From assembly GCF_001422325.1 (NCBI RefSeq), contig NZ_LMMR01000004.1, positions 566,208 through 630,207 on the forward strand: 64,000 nucleotides of DNA. Direction: 5' to 3'. This document shows, in pieces, positions 56,488 through 64,000 of the stretch. Numbering within the stretch: the first letter of the stretch is position 1; every line of letters begins with the position of its first letter. The notes under the pieces were generated by a model. It searched no databases, had not been told where the DNA came from, and worked only from the letters and a program-made list of their open reading frames with translations. The position numbers and the translations under genes were made by a program. Source of the DNA: Leifsonia sp. Leaf264. Its GTDB lineage: Bacteria; Actinomycetota; Actinomycetes; Actinomycetales; Microbacteriaceae.

Positions 56488-57503
56488 TGGCCAGCCGCCT
56501 GACAACGTTCGGTAACGACCTCTACACCGGCAAGCGCTCCTTCGACTTCGTCGCGAAGCGCAAGATCTGGTTCATCATCGTCGGCGCCCTGGTGCTGGTG
56601 TCGATCCTCATCCCGGTGCTGCGCGGCGGATTCAACCTCGGAATCGAGTTCCGTGGCGGGTCCCAGTTCCAGATCACTGGCGTGAGCGACGCCACGACGC
56701 AGCCCGCGACCGATGCCGTCGCATCCGTCGTTCCGGATGCCGTGTCTCACGTGACGATCGTGGGCGGCGGCGCCGGCGTGCGCGTGCAGACCGACCAGCT
56801 CACCACGGCGGAGACGAAGGACGTCGCCACCGCCCTGGAGGACGCCTACGACGTCACGGCCGACGACATCTCCTCGTCGTACATCGGGCCGGTGTGGGGA
56901 GCCGACATCACGCGGCAGACCATCCAGGGCCTGATCGTGTTCATCCTGCTGGCCGCCGTGGGCATGGCGCTGTACTTCCGCACCTGGAAGATGTCGCTCG
57001 CGGCGATCATCGCCCTCATCGCCGACCTCATCATGACGTCGGGAATCTACGCGGCGACAGACGTCGAGGTGACGCCGGCGGCGATCATCGGCCTGCTCAC
57101 GATCCTCGCCTACTCGCTCTACGACACCGTCGTGGTGTTCGACAAGATCCGCGAGAACACGCAGGAGGACGTGGTCGAGACGAAGCGCACCTTCGCCGAA
57201 TCGGTGAACCTCGCCGTCAACCAGACCCTCGTGCGCTCGATCAACACCAGCGTCATCGCGGCCCTGCCTGTGGCGTCGATCCTCTTCATCGGCGCCTTCG
57301 CCCTCGGTGCCGACACCCTGCGCGACATCTCGCTCGCGCTGCTGATCGGCATCCTGGTCGGAACGTGGTCGACGGTGTTCCTCGCCGCTCCGCTCTACTC
57401 GCTCCTGCGCGAGCGGGAGAAGAACGTGAAGAAGCACGACGCCAAGGTGCGTACGATCCGCGACAGGGCCGCCGCTGCGCAGTCCGAGGAGATCACGGTT
57501 TGA
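56487..57503 (+). CDS. secF: Protein translocase subunit SecF
   Basis: This 338-residue partner of SecD has the first helix at about 25-45, GIEFRGGSQFQITG (D1 motif), extracytoplasmic domain P4, then five helices with LTILAYSLYDTVVVFDKIRENTQ and the proton-relay Asp region. ATG overlaps the secD stop (TGATG). Downstream lies a GC-rich hairpin and then rsh. Confidence 0.97.
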   Translation: MASRLTTFGNDLYTGKRSFDFVAKRKIWFIIVGALVLVSILIPVLRGGFNLGIEFRGGSQFQITGVSDATTQPATDAVASVVPDAVSHVTIVGGGAGVRVQTDQLTTAETKDVATALEDAYDVTADDISSSYIGPVWGADITRQTIQGLIVFILLAAVGMALYFRTWKMSLAAIIALIADLIMTSGIYAATDVEVTPAAIIGLLTILAYSLYDTVVVFDKIRENTQEDVVETKRTFAESVNLAVNQTLVRSINTSVIAALPVASILFIGAFALGADTLRDISLALLIGILVGTWSTVFLAAPLYSLLREREKNVKKHDAKVRTIRDRAAAAQSEEITV

Positions 57504-57507
57504 CGCT

Positions 57508-57555
57508 CCCCGCGAACACCGGGGCCCTGGTCGATCCGGGGCCTCGGGAGCGGGG
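57508..57555 (+). terminator. Possible weak terminator after secF
   Basis: CCCCGC (57508-57513) pairs with GCGGGG (57550-57555) and, inside, GGCCC with GGGCC. The stem is interrupted and the -10-like GATAAT of rsh (57555-57560) overlaps its end. Low certainty. Confidence 0.35.
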
Positions 57556-57584
57556 ATAATTGAACACCGAGGGAAGGTGACGCC

Positions 57585-59837
57585 ATGACGGACATGAACA
57601 CGTCATCCACCGCGTCGCTGCGCCGCCTGGTGCCGCGCATCTTCTCGAAGGCGCAGCCCGTCGGCGCCGTCGACACCCTCATCCGCACCGTCCGGATGCA
57701 TCATCCGAAGGCCGACCTCTCGATCATCGAGCGCGCCTACACCGTGGCGGAGAAGGCGCACTCCGGCCAGAAGCGCCGCAGCGGCGAGCCGTACATCACG
57801 CACCCGGTGGCCGTCGCGCAGATCCTCGCCGATCTCGGCATCGGATCGAAGACCGTCGCGGCCGCCCTGCTGCACGACACCGTCGAGGACACGGAGTACA
57901 CCCTCGACCAGGTGCGCGCCGACTTCGGTGACGAGATCGCGATGCTGGTCGACGGCGTCACGAAGCTCGACAAGGTCAAGTACGGCGATTCGACGCAGGC
58001 CGAGACCGTCCGCAAGATGATCGTCGCGATGTCGAAGGACATCCGCGTCCTCATCATCAAGCTGGCCGACCGTCTGCACAACGCCCGCACGTGGGGTTTC
58101 GTTCCCGCGGAGTCCGCCAGCCGCAAGGCCACAGAGACCCTCGAGATCTACGCACCGCTCGCGCACAGGCTGGGCATCCAGGCCATCAAGTGGGAACTCG
58201 AGGACCTCTCGTTCGCGGTGCTCTACCCGAAGATCTACGCCGAGATCGAGTCGCTGGTGCGGCAGCGCACCCCCGAGCGCGAGCAGTTCGTGCAGAACGT
58301 CATCGACGCCGTCAACGGCGACCTGAAGGCCGGCAAGATCCGGGGGAGCGTCGTCGGCCGGCCCAAGCAGTACTACTCGATCTACCAGAAGATGGTGGTA
58401 CGAGGGCGCGAGTTCGACGAGATCTACGACCTCGTCGGCATCAGGGTGCTGGTCAACTCGGTGCGCGACTGCTACGCCGTGCTGGGTTCCATCCACGCCC
58501 GCTGGACCCCGTTGCCCGGACGGTTCAAGGACTACATCGCCACCCCGAAGTTCAATCTCTACCAGTCGCTGCACACGACGGTCCTCGGCCCGGCTGGCAG
58601 GCCCGTCGAGATCCAGATCCGCACGCACGAGATGCATCAGCGCGCCGAGTTCGGTGTGGCGGCGCACTGGAAGTACAAGGAGCAGGTCAACGGCAAGTCG
58701 ACGGGCCCCGGCCCGCAGAGCGAGAACGACATGGCCTGGCTCGCTCACATCTCGGACTGGCAGGCGGAGACTGACGACCCCGGTGAGTTCCTCGACTCCC
58801 TGCGCTACGAGATCGGCGCGAAGGAGGTCTACGTCTTCACCCCGAAGGGCCGCGTCATCGGGCTGCCGTCGGATGCCACGCCCGTCGACTTCGCCTATGC
58901 CGTGCACACCGAGGTCGGCCACCGCACCATGGGCGCGAAGGTCAACGGCCGCCTCGTTCCGCTCGAGTCCACCCTGTCCAGCGGCGACGTCGTCGAGGTC
59001 TTCACCTCGAAGAACCCCGACTCCGGCCCGAGCCAGGACTGGCTGAACTTCGTCAAGAGCCCGCGGGCGCGCAACAAGATCCGGCAGTGGTTCACCAAGG
59101 AGCGCCGCGACGAGGCGATCGAGCAGGGCCGGGATGCCATCGCCCGCGCCATGCGCAAGCAGAACCTGCCGCTGCAGAAGCTGATGAGCCAGGACTCCTT
59201 CGCCGAGGTCGCCGCCCAGCTCAAGTACGTCGACGTGTCCGCTCTGTACGCGGCCGTCGGCGAAGGGCACGTCTCGACCCAGTCCGTGCTCGAGAAGGTC
59301 GTCGCCAGCGTGCAGGCCGATACCGAGGTCGAGTCCAACGACTTCGCGCTGCCCGCCAAGGGACGCACCCAGATGCTGCGCGACAGCGACTCCGGCGTGC
59401 TGGTGCGCGGCGCACCCGACATCCTGGTGAAGCTCGCGCGCTGCTGCACCCCGGTTCCCGGCGACGGCATCGTCGGCTTCATCACGCGCGGTCAGGGCGT
59501 CTCGGTGCACCAAGCCGACTGCCACAACGTCGCCGGCCTGATGAAGGAGCCCGAGCGGATGATCGAGGTGGAGTGGGCGCCGACCTCGAAGAGCCTGTTC
59601 CTCGTCCAGATCCAGATCGAGGCCCTCGATCGTGCCGGCCTGCTCTCCGACGTCACCCGGGTGCTCTCCGAGCACCACGTGAACATCCTGTCGGCGAACG
59701 TCTCCACGTCACGCGACAGACTGGCGCTGAGTCGTTTCGTCTTCGAGATGGGCGACACGACGCATCTGGACCGCGTGCTGAACGCCGTGCGCCGCATCGA
59801 GGCCGTCTACGACGTGTACCGCGTCAGCGACGGCTGA
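57585..59837 (+). CDS. relA: (p)ppGpp synthetase/hydrolase, RelA/SpoT homologue
   Basis: This 750-residue stringent-response enzyme, in order, has an HD hydrolase domain (HPVAVAQILADLGI, LLHDTVEDTEYTLDQV), synthetase domain (GRPKQYYSIYQKM, YQSLHTTVLGPAGRPVEIQIRTHEMH), TGS domain (VYVFTPKGRVIGLPSDATPVDFAYAVHTEVGH), a zinc-finger-like region with CCTPVPGD, and a C-terminal ACT domain. Both catalytic domains look intact, as in single-RSH actinobacteria. GGGAAGG precedes the ATG. Its last 129 bp are covered on the other strand by the AbiEi-like gene. Confidence 0.97.
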   Translation: MTDMNTSSTASLRRLVPRIFSKAQPVGAVDTLIRTVRMHHPKADLSIIERAYTVAEKAHSGQKRRSGEPYITHPVAVAQILADLGIGSKTVAAALLHDTVEDTEYTLDQVRADFGDEIAMLVDGVTKLDKVKYGDSTQAETVRKMIVAMSKDIRVLIIKLADRLHNARTWGFVPAESASRKATETLEIYAPLAHRLGIQAIKWELEDLSFAVLYPKIYAEIESLVRQRTPEREQFVQNVIDAVNGDLKAGKIRGSVVGRPKQYYSIYQKMVVRGREFDEIYDLVGIRVLVNSVRDCYAVLGSIHARWTPLPGRFKDYIATPKFNLYQSLHTTVLGPAGRPVEIQIRTHEMHQRAEFGVAAHWKYKEQVNGKSTGPGPQSENDMAWLAHISDWQAETDDPGEFLDSLRYEIGAKEVYVFTPKGRVIGLPSDATPVDFAYAVHTEVGHRTMGAKVNGRLVPLESTLSSGDVVEVFTSKNPDSGPSQDWLNFVKSPRARNKIRQWFTKERRDEAIEQGRDAIARAMRKQNLPLQKLMSQDSFAEVAAQLKYVDVSALYAAVGEGHVSTQSVLEKVVASVQADTEVESNDFALPAKGRTQMLRDSDSGVLVRGAPDILVKLARCCTPVPGDGIVGFITRGQGVSVHQADCHNVAGLMKEPERMIEVEWAPTSKSLFLVQIQIEALDRAGLLSDVTRVLSEHHVNILSANVSTSRDRLALSRFVFEMGDTTHLDRVLNAVRRIEAVYDVYRVSDG

Positions 59838-60374
59838 CACCGCGGCCTCGAGCCGCGCTCGAGCGCGCCGCATGTGCGATCGCGCCCCGCTGGCCGTGGC
59901 CCGGTCGAGCACCGCCTGAAGGGTGGCGTCGGTGCAGCCCGCCAGGGCGACGAGGAGCCCGACAGCCGGCCCGTCGTCGATGCCGCCGTCACGGGCGAGA
60001 TCGAGCATGGTGCGCGTCGGCGCCGTGACCAGGGCACCGCCGACGGCCACGATCTCGCTCCCGTCGATCACGACCTCGCGCAGGTCGAATCGCGTCGTCG
60101 TCTGACGGTGCCTGGAGCGGATGTCGATGCAGAACTGGAGTCGCACCGGCGCCATCGCCACGGCACCCCAGAACCACGCCGCCGTCAGCCTGTCGGCCAC
60201 GAACCGGGCAGGCGCCTGCATGGCGATGACTCCGGCGCGCACCGACCTGAGCTCGGGCAGGTCGATCGGTGCGAAGCATCCGCCGATCGGGTAGACCTCG
60301 CCGGCGAGACGGGCCGCGTGCAGTTCGGTGAGGGGAAGGTCGGCGGGGGAGAGGACATCGGGGAGGCGGGGCAT
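59709..60374 (-). CDS. AbiEi-antitoxin-like protein, orphan (uncertain)
   Basis: This 221-residue protein has residues about 50-180 resembling the AbiEi-type domain common in actinobacteria: APARFVADRLTAAWFWGAVAM, LREVVIDGSEIVAVGGALVTAPTRTMLDLARDGG, DATLQAVLDRATASGARSHMRRARARLEAA. No winged-helix N-terminus or AbiEii nucleotidyltransferase is adjacent. The last 40 or so residues are antisense to the end of relA and may not be functional; the native stop may have been lost. No good ribosome binding site is visible. Real but of doubtful function. Confidence 0.55.
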   Translation of the reverse strand: MPRLPDVLSPADLPLTELHAARLAGEVYPIGGCFAPIDLPELRSVRAGVIAMQAPARFVADRLTAAWFWGAVAMAPVRLQFCIDIRSRHRQTTTRFDLREVVIDGSEIVAVGGALVTAPTRTMLDLARDGGIDDGPAVGLLVALAGCTDATLQAVLDRATASGARSHMRRARARLEAAVSAVADAVHVVDGLDAAHGVQHAVQMRRVAHLEDETTQRQSVA

Positions 60375-60407
60375 CGATCCATCATGACGACCGCGCGCGG
60401 ATGACGA

Positions 60408-60439
60408 CGGCCCCGACGCCGTTCTGTGCGTCGGGGCCG
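60408..60439 (-). terminator. Terminator of the DUF349 gene
   Basis: CGGCCCCGACGC (60408-60419) and GCGTCGGGGCCG (60428-60439) form a perfect 12-bp stem with an 8-nt loop, 20 nt beyond the minus-strand stop at 60459. Confidence 0.8.
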
Positions 60440-60458
60440 AGGTCGAACGTCCTGTGGA

Positions 60459-61691
60459 CTACTGCCCGATGGCCTTGAGCCAGGCCTTGCGGGTCTCCAG
60501 CGCCTCGGTGGCGTCGGCGATGGCCTTGGCGTCCTTCGACGCCGTCGCCTTCTCCAGGTCGGCCTCGAGCTTGGCGATGGCGTCGTTGAGCTGGCCTGCG
60601 AGCCCCTCGGTGCGGGCCTTCGTCTCGGGGTTGTTGCGCTTCCAGTGGTCGTCGTCGAGCTTGCGCACGGCGGCCTCGACCTTGCGCAGGCGCTCCTCGA
60701 CGACCTTCACCTGATCGCGCGGAACCTTGCCGATCTCGTCCCAGCGGCGCTGGATCGAGGTGAGAGCCGTCCGGGCCTTGGTGCGGTCGGTCTCGGCGAG
60801 GATCGGCTCGGCCTCCTCCAGGAGGGCGAGCTTCAACGTCAGGTTTCCCGCGTACTCCTCGTTCTCCTGCGCGTCGACCTCGGCCTTCGCTCCGTAGAGC
60901 ACATCGCCGGCAGCCTTGAAGCGGGCCCACAGTGCGTCATCCTGCTTCTTGCCGGCACGCCCGGCCGTCTTCCAGTCCTCGAGGAGGTTCCGGTAGGTCG
61001 GGATGCCGTCAGCGCCCTTGGGCGCCAACGCCTCGGCCTGTTCGATGAGCGCCTGCTTGCGGCTGCGCACATCGCGGTGAGCGGAGTCGAGATCGGCGAA
61101 GAACGCCTTGCGGTGCTGCTCGATGATGGTGCGGGCGGCCCGGAAGCGCTTCCAGAGCTCGTTGGCTGCGGCCTTCGGGATGCGCGGACCCTCCTGCTGG
61201 TGGGTCTGCCACCGGGCGAAGAGCGCATCGAGCTCGGCCGTGGCCTGCTTCCACTGCGTCTTGGCCGGATCTGCGGCGGCGAGGGCCTCAGCGGCCTCGA
61301 CGATGGCGGTGCGCTCGACGACGGCGGCCTCGGAGGCGGCCTTCTCCTCGGCGCTCTGCGCCTCGGTGAGCTCGGAGACGGTGCCGCCGAGGGCATCGAG
61401 ACGGCGCGTGAGCGAGGCCAGATCGCCGACGGCGTTGGCCGTCGAGATCGTCGAGCTCAACGTCGATACGGCCTTCGAGATGTCGACGGCCGGGCCGCCG
61501 CGCTTGGCACGCTGCTCGAGCAGGGTGACCTGTCCGGCGAGATCGGTGTACTTGCGCTCGAAGTAGCCGAGCGCCTCGTCGGCGGTCCCGTCGGGGAACT
61601 GGCCCACTTCGCGTTCGCCGTCGGCTTCGCGCACGAAGACCGTGCCCGTCTCGTCGACGCGACCCCAGGGGTGCTCTTTCTCAGTTACCAC
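60459..61691 (-). CDS. DUF349 domain-containing protein
   Basis: This 410-residue, highly charged, almost fully helical protein has at least three DUF349 repeats, seen as W-x-F/L core units: ELWKRFRAARTIIEQHRKAFFADLD, DALWARFKAAGDVLYGAKAE and WDEIGKVPRDQVKVVEERLRKVEAAV. The family is widespread in Actinobacteria; function unknown, with RNA or ribosome association only suspected. GTG 61691 (VVTEKEHPWG) is chosen because AAGGTGG precedes it; GTG 61700 is an alternative. Confidence 0.88.
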   Translation of the reverse strand: MVTEKEHPWGRVDETGTVFVREADGEREVGQFPDGTADEALGYFERKYTDLAGQVTLLEQRAKRGGPAVDISKAVSTLSSTISTANAVGDLASLTRRLDALGGTVSELTEAQSAEEKAASEAAVVERTAIVEAAEALAAADPAKTQWKQATAELDALFARWQTHQQEGPRIPKAAANELWKRFRAARTIIEQHRKAFFADLDSAHRDVRSRKQALIEQAEALAPKGADGIPTYRNLLEDWKTAGRAGKKQDDALWARFKAAGDVLYGAKAEVDAQENEEYAGNLTLKLALLEEAEPILAETDRTKARTALTSIQRRWDEIGKVPRDQVKVVEERLRKVEAAVRKLDDDHWKRNNPETKARTEGLAGQLNDAIAKLEADLEKATASKDAKAIADATEALETRKAWLKAIGQ

Positions 61692-61828
61692 GAGTTCCAC
61701 CTTGCTTGTGATGCGGCCACGGGCTGAAGACCCGTGGATGCCGCACGTTCGATCGGCCGCCGACGACGGCCACAGCGGCATAAGCCTATTCCACGCCTCG
61801 CGGCGGGGGTATCGGATGCGTCCGGTTG

Positions 61829-62632
61829 CTACTTGACCGTCAGGTCGGACATCGTGACGGGAACCGCCGGCTTGCCGTCGCTGGCCCCGCCCTCGACGCC
61901 CTTCGACGTGATCTGGGTCTTCAGCTCGTCGAGTCCGCCGGTGACTGTTCCGATCACCGTGTAGCCGCCGGCGGCATCCGCCGGGATCGTCGTGTCTCCG
62001 TAGACGATGAAGAACTGGCTGCCCATGCTGTAGGCGTTTCCGCCCTGGCGGGCCATCGCGATGGTGCCGGCAGGGTAGACGCCGTCGGCGGGCGCATTCT
62101 CGATGGGACCGTAGCTGTAGCCGGGACCGCCGGAGCCCGTGCCGTCGGGGTCGCCGCACTGCAGCACCTCGAAGCCGTCGCCGGTGGTCAGGCGGTGGCA
62201 GGTCACGCCCTCGTAGAAGCCGCTCTCGATGAGGCTGACCGTCGAGGCGACTCCCTGGGGCGCAGCGGCTCCGTCGAGAGTGAAGTCGAGGGTGACGTCG
62301 TTGAGCTTCATCGACCCGGTCCAGGTGCGGTCCTCGGCCACGGACACCGGCGGGACGTCGCCGGTGTTCTCGCCGGCCGCGGCGCTGGGCGTCGGGGTGG
62401 GGGTCGCGCTGGCGGACGGCGAGGCGACGGGTGTGCCCGGACCGCCGTTGAAGAAGGCGAGCTGCGCTCCGACGGCGATGATCCCGACGGCCACGACGAC
62501 GATGCCCGCGATGATGTTGTCGCGCGTGCGCCGCTTCACCCTGTGCTGGTGAACCTTCTGCCGGGCCTGGTAGGCGCGAAGCCGCTGACGGGCCTCGCGG
62601 GTCTCACGGTCCGGACGGTTGTTCGATGCCAC
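61829..62632 (-). CDS. Membrane-anchored cyclophilin-type peptidylprolyl isomerase
   Basis: This 267-residue protein has a basic cytosolic N-terminus (about 40 residues), one helix (NIIAGIVVVAVGIIAVGAQLAFF), a Ser/Pro/Thr linker, and an extracytoplasmic cyclophilin domain with FYEGVTCHRL, YPAGTIAMARQGGNAYSMGSQFFIVYGD and YTVIGTVTGGLDEL. The usual FHR catalytic motif reads CHRL, common in actinobacterial members. It probably helps fold exported proteins. The GTG start at 62632 is before the conserved ASNNRPDRE; GAGG is nearby. Confidence 0.9.
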   Translation of the reverse strand: MASNNRPDRETREARQRLRAYQARQKVHQHRVKRRTRDNIIAGIVVVAVGIIAVGAQLAFFNGGPGTPVASPSASATPTPTPSAAAGENTGDVPPVSVAEDRTWTGSMKLNDVTLDFTLDGAAAPQGVASTVSLIESGFYEGVTCHRLTTGDGFEVLQCGDPDGTGSGGPGYSYGPIENAPADGVYPAGTIAMARQGGNAYSMGSQFFIVYGDTTIPADAAGGYTVIGTVTGGLDELKTQITSKGVEGGASDGKPAVPVTMSDLTVK

Positions 62633-62726
62633 GGTGCTCCTCGAGATAGGCGAACTCCGCTGAACTCTACGGGAGCCGCCCATCAGTCGAAAAACCGACG
62701 TGCCGAGCAGTGTCGTCCGGGCCGAT

Positions 62727-62732
62727 TACGCT
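62727..62732 (+). promoter_or_regulatory. -10 element of rarA, leaderless start predicted
   Basis: TACGCT ends 6 nt before the ATG at 62739. The intervening GAGGGG abuts the ATG with no spacing, so it cannot serve as a normal ribosome binding site. Confidence 0.45.
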
Positions 62733-62738
62733 GAGGGG

Positions 62739-64000
62739 ATGACGGATGCCGGCCTCGGGTTGCGCGGCGGCGCGACGCCGCTCGCCGTGCGCATGCGACC
62801 CCGCAGCATCGACGAGGTGGCCGGTCAGCGCCACCTGCTCACGCCGGGCTCCCCGCTCGTCGCCCTGGCCAGCGACAAGACGGGGGAGCGCGGCAGCGTC
62901 TCGATCATCCTCTGGGGTCCTCCGGGAACCGGCAAGACGACGCTTGCCCAGGCCATCGCGCACAGTTCCGGCCGCCGCTTCGTCGAGCTCTCGGCCGTCT
63001 CGGCCGGCGTGCGCGACGTGCGCCAGGTCATGGACGAGGCCATGTCGACCCGCGACCTGTACGGCATCTCCACCGTGCTGTTCCTCGACGAGATCCACCG
63101 GTTCACGAAGGCGCAGCAGGATGCCCTGCTCCCCGGTGTCGAGAACGGCTGGGTCATCCTCGTCGCGGCCACCACCGAGAACCCGTCCTTCTCCGTCATC
63201 TCCCCGCTCCTCTCACGCTCCCTCCTGCTCACGCTCGAGACGCTCAGCGACGACGACCTCGGCATCCTCGTCGATCGGGCCGTGGCCGATCCGCGTGGGC
63301 TCGATGGCAGGTTCACCCTCGACGACGAGGCGCGCTCCTCCATCATCCGGCTGGCGTCCGGCGACGCCAGACGCGCATTGACGGCGCTCGAGGCGGCATC
63401 GGTCTCAGCCGGATCGGCCCCGGCAGGTCCGGCATCCGGTGCGGCGAAGAAGACGGCGAAGAAGCCGGTGATCACGGCCGAGCTGGTGGCGCTGGCCGTC
63501 GACCGTGCGCTGCTGCGCTACGACCGCAACGGCGACGAGCACTACGACGTCATCAGCGCCTTCATCAAGTCGGTGCGCGGCTCCGACGTCGATGCCGCCC
63601 TGCACTACCTGGCCCGCATGATCGAGGCCGGAGAGGACCCGCGCTTCATAGCGCGCCGCATCATCGTGTCGGCGTCGGAGGACATCGGCATGGCCGACCC
63701 CCAGGCGCTCGTCGTCGCCATCGCGGCGGCGGATGCCGTGCAGTACATCGGTATGCCGGAGGGACGCATCCCGCTCGCACAGGCCGTGGTGCACCTCGCC
63801 ACGGCGCCCAAGTCGAATGCGGCGTACAACGGCATCAACGCGGCGATCGCCGACGTCAAGGCCGGGAAGATCGGTCGCGTGCCGAAGCCGCTGCGCGACG
63901 CCCACTACGCCGGAGCCAAACGTCTCGGGCACGGAAAGGGCTACAAGTATCCGCACGACGACGACATCGGCGTCGTCGAGCAGCAATACCTCCCGAACGA
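62739..64000 (+). CDS. rarA: Replication-associated recombination protein A (MgsA/RarA), 3' end outside window
   Basis: The 420 complete codons visible are an AAA+ ATPase acting at stalled replication forks, related to RuvB and clamp loaders. Walker A is [13 protein letters not shown], Walker [13 protein letters not shown], sensor 1 ATTENPSF, then [14 protein letters not shown], and the C-terminal tetramerisation region [32 protein letters not shown] and YPHDD near the edge. An Ala/Lys insert ([10 protein letters not shown]) lies after the AAA core. The frame remains open to base 64000; only a short C-terminus should be missing. Confidence 0.95.
   Translation, partial: MTDAGLGLRGGATPLAVRMRPRSIDEVAGQRHLLTPGSPLVALASDKTGERGSVSIILWGPPGTGKTTLAQAIAHSSGRRFVELSAVSAGVRDVRQVMDEAMSTRDLYGISTVLFLDEIHRFTKAQQDALLPGVENGWVILVAATTENPSFSVISPLLSRSLLLTLETLSDDDLGILVDRAVADPRGLDGRFTLDDEARSSIIRLASGDARRALTALEAASVSAGSAPAGPASGAAKKTAKKPVITAELVALAVDRALLRYDRNGDEHYDVISAFIKSVRGSDVDAALHYLARMIEAGEDPRFIARRIIVSASEDIGMADPQALVVAIAAADAVQYIGMPEGRIPLAQAVVHLATAPKSNAAYNGINAAIADVKAGKIGRVPKPLRDAHYAGAKRLGHGKGYKYPHDDDIGVVEQQYLPN

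Overview
This is a high-GC chromosomal window carrying almost only conserved core genes. The gene set points to an actinobacterium, most likely Micrococcales/Microbacteriaceae. It has sepH, tandem clpP1-clpP2, a dut-DUF3710-DUF3159 block flanked by DUF4193 and DUF3093, DUF3000-rnd, a DUF349 protein, and a long RSH directly after yajC-secD-secF. Family identities come from reading translated sequence and recalled family signatures; no search was run. I see no rRNA, prophage, insertion sequence or CRISPR array.

Layout. 1-4.6 kb: 3' end of tig, a TPR protein, clpP1-clpP2, an orphan SMC-like ATPase, and clpX (protein folding and proteolysis). 4.6-11 kb: BenE transporter, a membrane protein, a DUF6504 gene behind a LexA-like box, sepH, and the dut cluster. 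11-18 kb: aconitase with a complex upstream region, a tiny LysR-type protein, dxs, and a merR/aldo-keto reductase operon. 18-28 kb: an orphan DarT-like ADP-ribosyltransferase candidate, fatty-acid beta-oxidation genes (fadB, fadA), DUF3000-rnd, a hydrolase, sseA-sufE and zapE. 28-33 kb: amtB with a GlnR-type site, two PAP2 phosphatases around a DUF1206 protein, and four tRNA genes (Val-CAC, Gly-GCC, Cys-GCA, Val-GAC). 33.8-44.4 kb is the most accessory part: alpha-mannosidase plus a GPH-type transporter, a secreted Ig-like protein, a CtpE-like P-type ATPase, and a secreted purple-acid-phosphatase-like enzyme. 44.5-64 kb returns to core: thrS-HIT, the vitamin B6 genes pdxY//pdxST, yebC-ruvCAB, yajC-secDF-rsh, an AbiEi-like orphan, the DUF349 protein, a cyclophilin and the 5' part of rarA.

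Regulation. Many genes show a TANNNT -10 hexamer only 6-8 nt before the start codon, which predicts leaderless mRNAs (dut, merR, DUF3000, PAP2, DUF1206, pdxS, yebC, rarA). Strong hairpins mark operon ends. Candidate sites for ClgR, LexA, IdeR/DtxR, GlnR and a MerR protein are visible by motif.

The points most worth a second look are the antitoxin-less DarT-like protein with an N-terminal Cys/His cluster, the P-type ATPase that lost the PEGL glutamate, the perfect 18-bp dyad plus IdeR-like box before aconitase, palindromic elements after acnA and across the HIT stop codon, and two pairs of overlapping divergent promoters. I did not find a clear multi-gene undescribed system.
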